A DNA stretch of 64,000 nucleotides from Comamonadaceae bacterium (GTDB lineage Bacteria; Pseudomonadota; Gammaproteobacteria; Burkholderiales; Burkholderiaceae_C). Where the stretch lies: the NCBI GenBank assembly GCA_015999985.1, contig JAECRA010000009.1, positions 1-64,000 of the forward strand, given 5' to 3'. Within the stretch, counting starts at the first letter, position 1. Each line of letters starts with the position of its first letter. The notes beneath the pieces were generated by a model. The model ran no database searches. It was given only the letters and a program-made list of their open reading frames with translations, and was not told the DNA's origin. Shown piece by piece: positions 25,970 to 34,566 of this stretch. Made by a program: the position numbers and the translations under genes.

Positions 25970-26977
25970 TCATTTGCGCTTTAAAAGGCCAATAAATGCA
26001 CGCTCTTCAAAGGTAAGGCCCGCTTTTTTACCAACGGATTGGGAAAGGCGCGGCCGGGGCAATTCCTCACACATCGCCAATATCTCAGGATGAATGTAGA
26101 ACTTTCGGCAAACCGTGGCTGTGTTGCCCAGTCTTTGCGCTACCCCTTCCACCACTAAGCCAGGATCCATGGCCACAACATCGGCAGAAGTGGCGTTGTT
26201 CAGTGCGCTCAGCACCAGCTTCATGCCATAGGTACTTGCGTGCCACGTACGGAAGTCCTTGGCAGTGAAATTCTCCTGACAACAGCTGCTGATGTAAGCA
26301 TTCACATGATCAGAGCGCACTTGATGCGCACGACCTTGCTCGTCCATAAACTGAAACAGCCCCTGGCCCGGTAGTTCATGGCATTGAAGGATCTTGCGCA
26401 CCACCCTTTTGTCTGAGATTTCTACATGCTGCTTGACGCCGGACTTACCCTTGAAATCCAGCGTCAACCTATGGCCCTCAATTCGCGCATGCCGGCTCTT
26501 GAGAGTGCTCAGGCCATAGGAGTTGCCTTCTGCGACATACTCTTCATTGCCGATGCGCAGGCCCGTCCGGTCCAGCAACCTCAAAACCGCGGCCACGACG
26601 GATGCAAGGCTGACATCGGCACGAGCCAGATCCTTCTGGATCCTGCGCCGTATCGCGGGAAGTGCAGTGCCAAATTGCAGCATGCGATCAAACTTGGCCT
26701 CCTTGCGCTGTTCTTGCCACAAGGCGTGATAGCGGTATTGCTTGCGCCCCTTCGCATCTCTGCCCGTTGCTTGGATGTGCCCACGTGGATCAGGGCAGAT
26801 CCACACATCCTCATAAGCTGGGGGTATGGCCAACTTACGCACCCGCTCCAAGTGATGAGGCGCGGAGATGACCCGCCCCTTGGAGGTAACGTACGAGAAC
26901 CCACCGCGGCGGCGCAGTCGCCGCCAGCCGGCCATCTGATCATTGACATAGAGCAGTCCCGCCCCTGCCTTGGCCAT
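25970..26977 (-). CDS. DNA topoisomerase IB (poxvirus-like)
   Basis: This type IB topoisomerase (335 residues) relaxes supercoils through a 3'-phosphotyrosine intermediate. Family blocks are RRRGGFSYVTSKGRVI, IPPAYEDVWICPDPRGHIQATGRDAKGRKQYRYH, DRTGLRIGNEEYV and DFRTWHASTYG. RLGNTATVCRKFYIHPEIL near the C-terminus contains the catalytic tyrosine. Bacterial members are accessory enzymes often found in stress-linked gene groups. A 40-codon Pro-rich ORF lies 17 bp upstream on the same strand, and a weaker -24/-12 element precedes that. The 25693 gene is convergent. Confidence 0.93.
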   Translation of the reverse strand: MAKAGAGLLYVNDQMAGWRRLRRRGGFSYVTSKGRVISAPHHLERVRKLAIPPAYEDVWICPDPRGHIQATGRDAKGRKQYRYHALWQEQRKEAKFDRMLQFGTALPAIRRRIQKDLARADVSLASVVAAVLRLLDRTGLRIGNEEYVAEGNSYGLSTLKSRHARIEGHRLTLDFKGKSGVKQHVEISDKRVVRKILQCHELPGQGLFQFMDEQGRAHQVRSDHVNAYISSCCQENFTAKDFRTWHASTYGMKLVLSALNNATSADVVAMDPGLVVEGVAQRLGNTATVCRKFYIHPEILAMCEELPRPRLSQSVGKKAGLTFEERAFIGLLKRK

Positions 26978-26994
26978 GCTTATCCCCTACAGCA

Positions 26995-27117
26995 TCAAGG
27001 CGCAGCCTTTGGATCAGAGACTGGCGGCGCCGTAGGCGGTGGGTCCCCTACCGGCGGTGGAGACGGGGCATTGGGTGGTGGCGGAGCGACCGGAGGAGTA
27101 TCGGTTGGTGTGTGCAT
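26995..27117 (-). CDS. Proline-rich 40-residue ORF
   Basis: This ORF is too short for the track. The minus strand reads MHTPTDTPPVAPPPPNAPSP, then PPVGDPPPTAPPVSDPKAAP and TGA: about half proline and no reading-frame breaks. Its stop is 17 bp before the topoisomerase IB ATG. No good Shine-Dalgarno precedes it; the start overlaps a near-palindrome (ATAAAGAACTCTTTAT). PVGDPP resembles the PVGTGNEPPVG tail of the 25693 protein. It may be a small real protein or a leader; the shadow ORF on the + strand is less likely. Confidence 0.45.
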   Translation of the reverse strand: MHTPTDTPPVAPPPPNAPSPPPVGDPPPTAPPVSDPKAAP

Positions 27118-27135
27118 AAAGAACTCTTTATAGCG

Positions 27136-27150
27136 GCATCGCCCATGCCC
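27136..27150 (-). promoter_or_regulatory. Possible sigma-54 type promoter (weaker)
   Basis: On the minus strand GGGCATGGGCGATGC keeps GG-N10-GC and resembles the 22790 site. It would start transcription near 27124, leaving only ~7 nt before the Pro-rich ORF. Weaker than the other five. Confidence 0.4.
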
Positions 27151-27202
27151 CGAGCGTAGGAATTCATGCACACTTTATGCGCTCACCGGTATCGCCGTGC
27201 GC

Positions 27203-28594
27203 TCACACCATATCGCCCGGCTTCACCCACGCATCAAACTGCTCAGCAGTGACGAAGCCCGTGGCCAGCGCGGATTCGCGCAGACTCGTGCCCTCCTTGT
27301 GAGCCTTCTTCGCGATCTGGGCCGCCTTGTCGTAGCCGATATGCGGATTGAGTGCCGTGACCAACATCAGAGATCGGCTGACCAGTTCTTCAATGCGGTC
27401 GCGATTGGGTTCAATACCCACAGCACAATGATCGTTGAAGCTCACCATTCCGTCGGCCAGCAGCCGCACGCTCTGGAGGAAGTTGTGCGCAATCATGGGC
27501 CTGAACACATTCAGCTCGAAATTTCCGCTGGCACCACCGATATTGATGGCCACATCATTGCCCATGACCTGGGCACACAGCATGGTGAGTGCTTCGCTTT
27601 GCGTGGGGTTGACTTTGCCCGGCATGATGGAAGAGCCAGGCTCGTTTTCAGGAATGCTGAGTTCGCCGATGCCACTGCGCGGGCCGCTGGAGAGCCAACG
27701 AACATCGTTGGCAATCTTATTCAGGCTGGCTGCCAGGCCCTTGAGAGTGCCATGGGCATATACCAGCGCATCGCAGCTGGCCAGAGCTTCAAATTTGTTG
27801 GGTGACGTGACGAAAGGCAAATTTGAAAGCTTCGCCAGTTCCGCAGCAGCTCCTTCAGCATAGCCTTTAGGGGCGTTCAAGCCGGTGCCCACGGCAGTTC
27901 CGCCGAGCGCCAGTTCGCACAAATGAGGCAGGGCTCCACGCACATGCGCCTCAGCGTGCCCAAGCTGAGCGACGTAAGCCGAGAACTCCTGGCCCAGCGT
28001 GAGAGGCGTGGCATCTTGCAGGTGGGTTCGGCCGATCTTGACGATATCTGCGAATTCGCGCGACTTCGCTTCAAGCGTCGTGCGCAGCTTGACAATGGCG
28101 GGCAGCAATTTGCCCGTGAGCGCCTGCACCGCAGCCACATGCATGGCGGTGGGAAATACGTCGTTGCTGGACTGACTCTTGTTGACGTCATCGTTCGGGT
28201 GGATCAGACGCGCCTCGCCCCGCTCGCCGCCCATGATTTCACTGGCCCGGTTGGCCAGAACCTCATTGAGGTTCATATTGGTCTGCGTGCCTGAGCCGGT
28301 CTGCCAGACGACGAGCGGAAATTCGCTCGGGTGCTGGCCCGCCAGCACCTCATCTGCAGCTGCAATGATGGCCTTGGCTTTTTCTTCCTTGAGCAGGCCC
28401 AGGCGCTGATTGACCGCAGCAGAAGCCCGTTTCACGAGCGCTAGTGCGTAAATGATCTCTTGAGGTTGCCGCTCGCCGGAGATATCGAAGTTCTGAAGGG
28501 AGCGCTGCGTCTGGGCACCCCAGAGTTGCTCGGCCGGAACGTCAATAGGACCGAAAGTATCAAGCTCGGTTCGGGTTTGCTTAGATTTTGTCAT
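27203..28594 (-). CDS. fumC: Fumarate hydratase, class II
   Basis: FumC interconverts fumarate and malate in the TCA cycle without an iron-sulfur cluster. The 463-residue protein has the superfamily signature [11 protein letters not shown], the [21 protein letters not shown] block, [13 protein letters not shown] and [18 protein letters not shown]. These distinguish it from argininosuccinate lyase and aspartase. Length and motifs are complete. It is divergent from a class I fumarase (ATG 28862), so two unrelated fumarases share one 270-bp intergenic region. Confidence 0.96.
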   Translation of the reverse strand: MTKSKQTRTELDTFGPIDVPAEQLWGAQTQRSLQNFDISGERQPQEIIYALALVKRASAAVNQRLGLLKEEKAKAIIAAADEVLAGQHPSEFPLVVWQTGSGTQTNMNLNEVLANRASEIMGGERGEARLIHPNDDVNKSQSSNDVFPTAMHVAAVQALTGKLLPAIVKLRTTLEAKSREFADIVKIGRTHLQDATPLTLGQEFSAYVAQLGHAEAHVRGALPHLCELALGGTAVGTGLNAPKGYAEGAAAELAKLSNLPFVTSPNKFEALASCDALVYAHGTLKGLAASLNKIANDVRWLSSGPRSGIGELSIPENEPGSSIMPGKVNPTQSEALTMLCAQVMGNDVAINIGGASGNFELNVFRPMIAHNFLQSVRLLADGMVSFNDHCAVGIEPNRDRIEELVSRSLMLVTALNPHIGYDKAAQIAKKAHKEGTSLRESALATGFVTAEQFDAWVKPGDMV

Positions 28595-28861
28595 CAGAAA
28601 TTACCAGTTACCAATCAACCACAGGCTCGCGCACGCCTTCCCTTTCACTGCGAAAGAACAGCGGGTCAAGCCCCTGCCAAGGTCATCGTGGGGCGGGCTT
28701 TTCCAGGCCTCTGGCGGCACCTTCTCCTGATGGAGGGTACTTAAGTGGCTCAGGGGGACAATCCAGCCTGTCAAAATAGCGAGTTGGCCGTAACGTTAGC
28801 AGATGAGTGATGCCCCTACGTTCGTCCTTCTTATCTCACGAAAAAACAAGGAACCCACGTC

Positions 28862-30412
28862 ATGACCGCCATCAAGCAGGAAGACCTGATTGAATCCGTC
28901 GCCGCCGCACTGCAATTTATCAGCTACTACCACCCGGCTGACTACATTGCCCATCTTGCCCGCGCTTACGAACGCGAGCAGAGTCCTGCCGCCAAGGACG
29001 CCATGGCGCAAATTCTCACCAACAGCAAGATGAGCGCCATTGGCCACCGGCCCATCTGCCAGGACACTGGCATCGTCAACGTGTTCCTGAAAGTGGGCAT
29101 GAATGTGCGCTGGGAAGGCTTCACTGGCTCTCTGGAAGATGCCATCAATGAAGGCGTGCGCCGCGGCTACAACCACCCCGACAACAGCTTACGCGCCAGC
29201 GTCGTGGCCGACCCTCACTTTGCGCGCAAGAACACCAAGGACAACACGCCTGCGGTCATCTACACCGAGATCGTGCCTGGCAATACGGTAGATGTCACGG
29301 TCGCAGCCAAAGGCGGCGGCTCCGAGAACAAGAGCAAGATGATCATGCTCAACCCCAGCGACAGCATTGTTGACTGGGTTTTGAAAACCGTTCCTACCAT
29401 GGGCGCTGGCTGGTGCCCTCCAGGCATGTTGGGCATTGGCATTGGCGGCACGGCCGAAAAAGCCGTTCTGCTGGCCAAGCAAAGCTTGATGGACGACCTG
29501 GACATGTACGAGCTGCAGGCCAAGGCCTCCAAGCGAGAGAAACTCACGCAGGTCGAAGAGCTGCGCCTGGAGCTGTTCGAAAAAGTCAATGCCTTAGGCA
29601 TCGGCGCCCAGGGCCTGGGTGGCCTGACCACCGTGCTGGATGTCAAGATCGCCATGTACCCCACCCATGCGGCCAGCAAGCCTGTGGCCATGATTCCTAA
29701 CTGCGCCGCCACGCGCCACGCCCATTTCGTGATGGACGGCAGCGGACCAACCTACCTGGAAGCGCCGTCATTGGACCTCTGGCCCAAGGTGGACTGGGTC
29801 CCTGATACCCAGAAGAGCAAGCGTGTGGACCTGAACCAGTTGACCAAGGAAGAAGTCGCCAGCTGGAAGCCAGGTGACACCTTGCTGCTGAACGGCAAAA
29901 TGCTCACGGGTCGCGATGCCGCTCACAAGCGCATTCAAGACATGCTGGCCAAGGGAGAAAAACTGCCCGTGGACTTTGCCAACCGAGTCATCTACTACGT
30001 GGGCCCAGTCGACCCGGTCGGCGACGAAGCTGTGGGTCCGGCGGGCCCGACCACTGCAACACGCATGGACAAGTTCACCGACATGATGTTGGCCGAAACC
30101 GGCCTGATTGCCATGATTGGCAAGTCCGAGCGTGGGCCAACCGCCATCGAAGCCATCAAAAAGCACAAGAGCGCTTACTTGATGGCCGTGGGAGGCGCGG
30201 CTTACCTGGTGAGCAAGGCCATCAAGAAAGCCAAGGTCGTGGGCTTCGAAGACCTCGGCATGGAAGCCATCTACGAATTCGACGTAGTCGATATGCCGGT
30301 CACCGTCGCGGTGGACTCAGCAGGCATCAGCGTGCATAACACCGGCCCCGCCGAATGGGAAAAGCGAATCGCTTCCGGCGAATTCAAAGGCATCGAACTG
30401 GCTACGGCCTGA
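28862..30412 (+). CDS. Fumarate hydratase, class I (iron-sulfur)
   Basis: This 516-residue protein is the [4Fe-4S] fumarase (FumA/B type, fused alpha and beta parts). The N-terminal part has IGHRPICQDTGIVNVFLKVG with a cluster cysteine, and later blocks are GGGSENKSKM, WCPPGMLGIGIGGTAEKAV and IPNCAATRHAHF. The C-terminal beta part has GPTTATRMDKFTDMML and MIGKSERGPTAIEAI. The start follows AAGGAACC. Class I enzymes are oxygen-sensitive, whereas FumC is not, so this pair would cover different oxygen or iron conditions. The murI gene follows 54 bp downstream. Confidence 0.94.
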   Translation: MTAIKQEDLIESVAAALQFISYYHPADYIAHLARAYEREQSPAAKDAMAQILTNSKMSAIGHRPICQDTGIVNVFLKVGMNVRWEGFTGSLEDAINEGVRRGYNHPDNSLRASVVADPHFARKNTKDNTPAVIYTEIVPGNTVDVTVAAKGGGSENKSKMIMLNPSDSIVDWVLKTVPTMGAGWCPPGMLGIGIGGTAEKAVLLAKQSLMDDLDMYELQAKASKREKLTQVEELRLELFEKVNALGIGAQGLGGLTTVLDVKIAMYPTHAASKPVAMIPNCAATRHAHFVMDGSGPTYLEAPSLDLWPKVDWVPDTQKSKRVDLNQLTKEEVASWKPGDTLLLNGKMLTGRDAAHKRIQDMLAKGEKLPVDFANRVIYYVGPVDPVGDEAVGPAGPTTATRMDKFTDMMLAETGLIAMIGKSERGPTAIEAIKKHKSAYLMAVGGAAYLVSKAIKKAKVVGFEDLGMEAIYEFDVVDMPVTVAVDSAGISVHNTGPAEWEKRIASGEFKGIELATA

Positions 30413-30466
30413 CCTAAGGCCGACTCGGGTCTGACTAAAGCCTCACCGCAGCCTGATAATCCTGTC

Positions 30467-31300
30467 ATGAACTCCGCGCCCATAGGTGTGTTTGATAGTG
30501 GCATCGGCGGCATCTCAGTGCTTAGTGCGCTGCTTGCTGCCTTGCCGAAAGAGCGCTTCGTCTATGCCGGCGACAGCGCGCACGCACCTTACGGAGAGCG
30601 GGGTGACCCCTACGTGATCGCACGATCACAGGCTGTTCTGGAAGGCATGCGCCGTACACATGGCATCAAGGCCTATGTGATCGCCTGCAATACGGCCACA
30701 GCAGCTGCGGGACGCATCTTGCGAGAGCAGCATGCAGGCTTTCCCATAGTGGGCATTGAGCCCGCCTTGAAACCCGGCGCATTGGCCACACGCACTGGCC
30801 GCGTCGGGGTATTGGCAACGCATGGCACGCTCTCCAGCGAGAAATTCCGCCTGCTGCGTGAGCGCTTGTCGGGACCGGTGGAGTTTGTACCGCACGCCTG
30901 CACAGGCCTTGCCGCAGCGATTGAAAAAGAAGCCCACAGCGGAATCGAAGCTCCGACAGACGCCCTGCTTGACGAGCACATAGCAGCCTTGGGTACATTG
31001 GGCACTGGCCCAGGCCAGATCGACACCGTGGTGCTGGGGTGCACCCACTACCCCTTGATCGCTGCCCGCTTTCAGCAGCGAACCGGCCCTGCAGTTCAGT
31101 TGATTGACCCCGGTGAGGCCGTGGCTCGGCACACAAAGGACCTGCTGACTTCCCAGGGGCTGCTGGCTTCAGACGAATCGTCCTCGCTGTCTCTTGAATT
31201 GCTCGACAGCGGTGACGGCCAGGCACTGAGTGCGGCCGCCTCACGCTGGCTGACCGGCGCCGCAGGACTCACCAAAGTCCAGCCTTTCGCGACTGCCTGA
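30467..31300 (+). CDS. murI: Glutamate racemase
   Basis: MurI makes D-glutamate for peptidoglycan. The 277-residue protein has all key blocks: GVFDSGIGGISVL with the first catalytic region, YAGDSAHAPYGER, ACNTATAAAGRIL with the first catalytic cysteine, and VLGCTHYPLI with the second cysteine. The length is normal. It is co-oriented with the class I fumarase gene and probably read from the same transcript or its own promoter in the 54-bp gap. Confidence 0.95.
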   Translation: MNSAPIGVFDSGIGGISVLSALLAALPKERFVYAGDSAHAPYGERGDPYVIARSQAVLEGMRRTHGIKAYVIACNTATAAAGRILREQHAGFPIVGIEPALKPGALATRTGRVGVLATHGTLSSEKFRLLRERLSGPVEFVPHACTGLAAAIEKEAHSGIEAPTDALLDEHIAALGTLGTGPGQIDTVVLGCTHYPLIAARFQQRTGPAVQLIDPGEAVARHTKDLLTSQGLLASDESSSLSLELLDSGDGQALSAAASRWLTGAAGLTKVQPFATA

Positions 31301-31353
31301 ATCCCGCGCCAAGCGAGAGCGTCGTCAGGCCCTCATCAATCCGGGTGGGGACA

Positions 31354-32016
31354 CTAGCTCCGTGCGAAAAGCGGCTGCTCGAAATGTCCGACCCGAGTGG
31401 TGCGCCCTCTGAGGCAAGCTTCAACGAACTGATAAATGATGGCCCCCGTGGGTGCAGCGATCCAGCCGTCTCCCACCGGCATACGAAGCACCGGGTGGGT
31501 GCTGTCTTCTATGGAGTCAAGAAGAGGAGCATCCGGGCGCAGGAACTCCGTGAGCGGGATTCGATGAGCGCTGGCCACCTCTGACGGGTTGAGCGTAAAG
31601 CCTTCGGTGATTCCAGCCCAGACCACGACGGGCGTTATGCAGAAGCCGGAGTGGGTGACGAAATCGTCGAGCTTTCCCACAATTTGGTCTGGAGTTATAA
31701 CCAGGCCGACCTCTTCGCCAAGCTCCCTGAGCGCCGCCTCTTCGGCCGATTCGCCCGGATCGATGGCACCACCCGGTAAAGCCCATTGCCCGGCGTGCTT
31801 GCGAAGCCCCGCAGCGCGCCGCGTCAGCAGCATGGCAGGGCTCTGGCTTTGTCGGGACGGGTTCGTGATGCCAGCCAAGTCAGCACCCCATCCTTCATCC
31901 AGGATGGTCAGCGCCACTGCCGCCCGCTTGCCGGAGCGAGCGTCTTCAGCAACGCTTCGCTCCCATTGCATCAGGGCCGAGCTGATCTGCGCTTTGAAGG
32001 CGGCGTCGATTCTCAT
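31354..32016 (-). CDS. Nudix hydrolase
   Basis: The Nudix box GAIDPGESAEEAALRELGEEVGL is intact (G-x5-E-x7-RE-x2-EE-x-G). It follows LLTRRAAGLRKHAGQWALPG, which resembles the CoA pyrophosphatase subfamily (NudL type) with its LL.KR...L..H.GQ.A.PGG pattern. Hydrolysis of CoA or its derivatives is therefore likely but not certain. The track ORF (to 32427) runs back into the upstream MFS gene; the true ATG is at 32016, overlapping the MFS stop as ATGA. The product is 220 residues and the two genes are translationally coupled. Confidence 0.88.
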   Translation of the reverse strand: MRIDAAFKAQISSALMQWERSVAEDARSGKRAAVALTILDEGWGADLAGITNPSRQSQSPAMLLTRRAAGLRKHAGQWALPGGAIDPGESAEEAALRELGEEVGLVITPDQIVGKLDDFVTHSGFCITPVVVWAGITEGFTLNPSEVASAHRIPLTEFLRPDAPLLDSIEDSTHPVLRMPVGDGWIAAPTGAIIYQFVEACLRGRTTRVGHFEQPLFARS

Positions 32017-33323
32017 GCGGCTTGCGCCTTCAGGGCGGACTCCCGGCCGCGCTGCATGTTGATAGGCAGCAGTGCCAGCAATCCCAGCGCAAACAAGACC
32101 GTGGTTGATGCGATGGCCACACGTTGGTTGCCGCCTGTCATCCAGGTGATCAGCCCATAGCTCAATGGCCCGATGATGCTGGCCAGCCGCGTCGCGACGG
32201 TCCAGAGGCCAAAGAACTCCGCCAGTTGCCGCTCTGGGGCGAACAGGCCCACCATGGCACGGCCCGCAGATTGGCTGGAACCCATGCAGAGTCCGGCCAG
32301 TGCCGCGGCCCACCAGAACTGGCCCTTGGTTTGAGCCCACGCCGCAATGATGCAGACCGCCACCCAACCCAGCAAAGTCAGTCCAAGCGCCAGTTTGTGG
32401 CCAATACGATCTTGTAGATACCCGCAACCAAAAGCCCCAACAGCCGCTGCGAGGTTAAGCACAAAGATGAGCACCATGGTTTCCTGGGCTTGGAAACCAA
32501 TCACTTGCTCGGCATAGATGGCGGCCAAAGTGATCGCCACGGCCACACCGCCTTGGTAGGCGACCGTACATGCCAGCAACCATACGAAATCACGATAGCG
32601 CCTGGCTTCCTGCCAGGTTTGGCGCAACTGCAGCACCGCGGCTTTCAAGCCTCCGCTCTGCCCCGGCTTGCTCACCATAGGCTTGGCGCGCTCGCGCAGC
32701 AAGGTAAAGGTCACCAGGGCTGCCAGCCCGTACAAACCCGCCGTGATGAGCATGGTGATGGGAACGAACTGCGCTGCAGTTTCCCCCCGCGCCTGGGCAG
32801 AAAGGACGTAGGCCAGACAAATGCCCAGGGCGGACATGCCGCCCACATAGCCCAAGGCCCAGCCCCAACCACTGACCTTGCCCATGCCTTCTGGCCGCGC
32901 CAGTTCCGGCAAAAAGGCGGCCGTGAGCGATTCGCCGTAGGAGAAAAAAGTGTTGGACACAATGATCAACAACATGGCCATGGCCACATCGCCCGGCCGC
33001 GCAAAAGCCAATGCCGCAGTGCTCACCACGCAGCAGACCGTAAAGAAAGCCAGCATGCGCTTCTTGGCTCCGCGCAGATCGGCCCAAGCTCCAAGACTCG
33101 GCATGGTCAGCATGACGATGGCGTAGGACGTGCTAAGTGCCGCTGTCCACGCCAAGGGGCCCCAAGGCGCACCCTCAGTGACCGCGCCTGCAAAGTAGGC
33201 CGCAAACACCGCGGTAATGACCACCGTGGTGTAGCCAGAGTTGGCGAAGTCGTACATCGCCCAGCCAAATACCTCGCGCTTCTTGACGCCAGGATTCAGC
33301 ACCTCGGAGGAAAAAATGCTCAT
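32013..33323 (-). CDS. MFS transporter, UMF1/Atg22-like
   Basis: From the ATG at 33323 (MSIFSSEVLNPGVKKREVFG) this is a 436-residue membrane protein with about 12 helices. WAMYDFANSGYTTVVITAVFAAYF is the signature of the UMF1 family (related to yeast vacuole effluxer Atg22). The central loop ERAKPMVSKPG and the later GLCMGSSQSAGRAMVGLFAPER segment also fit MFS. Substrate unknown; amino acids or other small solutes are possible. The stop overlaps the start of the Nudix gene by 4 bp. Confidence 0.85.
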   Translation of the reverse strand: MSIFSSEVLNPGVKKREVFGWAMYDFANSGYTTVVITAVFAAYFAGAVTEGAPWGPLAWTAALSTSYAIVMLTMPSLGAWADLRGAKKRMLAFFTVCCVVSTAALAFARPGDVAMAMLLIIVSNTFFSYGESLTAAFLPELARPEGMGKVSGWGWALGYVGGMSALGICLAYVLSAQARGETAAQFVPITMLITAGLYGLAALVTFTLLRERAKPMVSKPGQSGGLKAAVLQLRQTWQEARRYRDFVWLLACTVAYQGGVAVAITLAAIYAEQVIGFQAQETMVLIFVLNLAAAVGAFGCGYLQDRIGHKLALGLTLLGWVAVCIIAAWAQTKGQFWWAAALAGLCMGSSQSAGRAMVGLFAPERQLAEFFGLWTVATRLASIIGPLSYGLITWMTGGNQRVAIASTTVLFALGLLALLPINMQRGRESALKAQAA

Positions 33324-33453
33324 GCGATTGGTTTTCAGGCTGAACGGACCGCCAACCATCTGCACAGCATAGCGGCAGCAAATGACTCCCCGGGTTCGAA
33401 GACCTTCGAAGCCACCACGGCTACCAAGGCCTCATTCTCCAGGAGTTACTGGG

Positions 33454-34080
33454 TCAATGAAGGTGCCGAGGACGACGGCCACCGCCGTGACCCGCGCCAC
33501 CGGCGCCCGGACTACGCGGCGGCTTGCCAAGATTCAGCGAACTGGTGAGGGCTGTGAAACGGTCAGAAAAGAGCTTGTCGATCTCTTGCACCACGCCGCC
33601 GAGCTCAGCCCCATCAAAATGGCGCTCCATCAGGTGCACGACATCTTCCACCAGAAGATCGCGCTGCGCCTGCATGATGGCCTCTGGCGTAGGGCCCACG
33701 AAGAGCAGCACGAAATCGTCCCGCGACTCTCTGCCGGCGCTTTCGTCTTCCTCGTCGAACTGAGCGTCGTAGAAGGTGATTTCAATCTGCGCGCCTGCTT
33801 CGGAAAGCTCGTTCAAGTTCATACAGAGCTCGTCCAGTTGGTGGCGAAAATCCTCTTCGCCCTGCAGAGTCCAGCACATTTGCAGCAAATGTTCACGCGG
33901 ATTGAAGCGGATTCCTGGCTCATCTTCATACAGACTGGTCGCCCCGTCGGCAAGCGATCTTGCGCCAGCGTACTTCCACAGGGGCTTGAGCGCCTCCTGC
34001 AGGGTGTCGAAGTCGACATCGGAGCGCAGTTTCACGTCGCCATGCACGTGGATTTCGAAAGGTGCGTCTTGATGATTCAT
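33454..34080 (-). CDS. Conserved hypothetical protein
   Basis: This 208-residue cytoplasmic protein opens MNHQDAPFEIHVHGDVKLRSD. It has acidic, regular helix-strand sequence, including RFNPREHLLQMCWTLQGEEDFRHQLDELCMNLNEL, DEEDESAGRESRDDFVLLFVGPTP and DLLVEDVVHLMERHFD. The tail (PRSPGAGGAGHGGGRRPRHLH) is low complexity. I recall similar proteins in Comamonadaceae (possibly DUF6806) but cannot assign a function. There is no membrane helix or signal. It stands alone between the MFS gene (same strand, 130 bp away) and a 490-bp gap. Confidence 0.75.
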   Translation of the reverse strand: MNHQDAPFEIHVHGDVKLRSDVDFDTLQEALKPLWKYAGARSLADGATSLYEDEPGIRFNPREHLLQMCWTLQGEEDFRHQLDELCMNLNELSEAGAQIEITFYDAQFDEEDESAGRESRDDFVLLFVGPTPEAIMQAQRDLLVEDVVHLMERHFDGAELGGVVQEIDKLFSDRFTALTSSLNLGKPPRSPGAGGAGHGGGRRPRHLH

Positions 34081-34566
34081 GGCCTATTACTCTCTTGGTG
34101 CGCCTGACCGGGGTTAACCGGCACGCTCCTTCGCAGGAAAGCGGCGGACTTCAGGTCCGAGGCAGAATTCATTGATATCGATAGCTAATGACCCTATTGT
34201 CCTGCATTGGCGCTGGCTTGACTTTTTCCTGGTCGTGCCTGCTTCGTCGCCACCTCCGCCCGCAAGACGGTTGGACTGCAATCCCCCACGGCTGGGCTTC
34301 CAGTTTCGTCCTCACAGGGCGATGTCTCAATCAGCCCTATCGCCATCCCCGCGTCGCTGAGCAACGCCGCTTGGAACGAATTCATAGGTTCCCAAAGGCT
34401 CAAAATGACGGTGGGGTCAAGCAGCAGTTAGTCTATTTTTAAGGGTAGATTACCGCTTCGGCCCAAGAGTACGGAAATATTGCTTTGTGCCCCATTGCAC
34501 GGCTTTTTCCGTCTCCTGAACGTTTTCACTGCCCGCCCCGAAAAACTGCGTCCAGCCAGCATCAAG
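34081..34566. other. Gene-less stretch, ~490 bp
   Basis: Only short overlapping ORFs without ribosome binding sites are seen. The last part presumably contains the promoter of the 34567 gene. I see no repeat or RNA gene. Confidence 0.4.
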
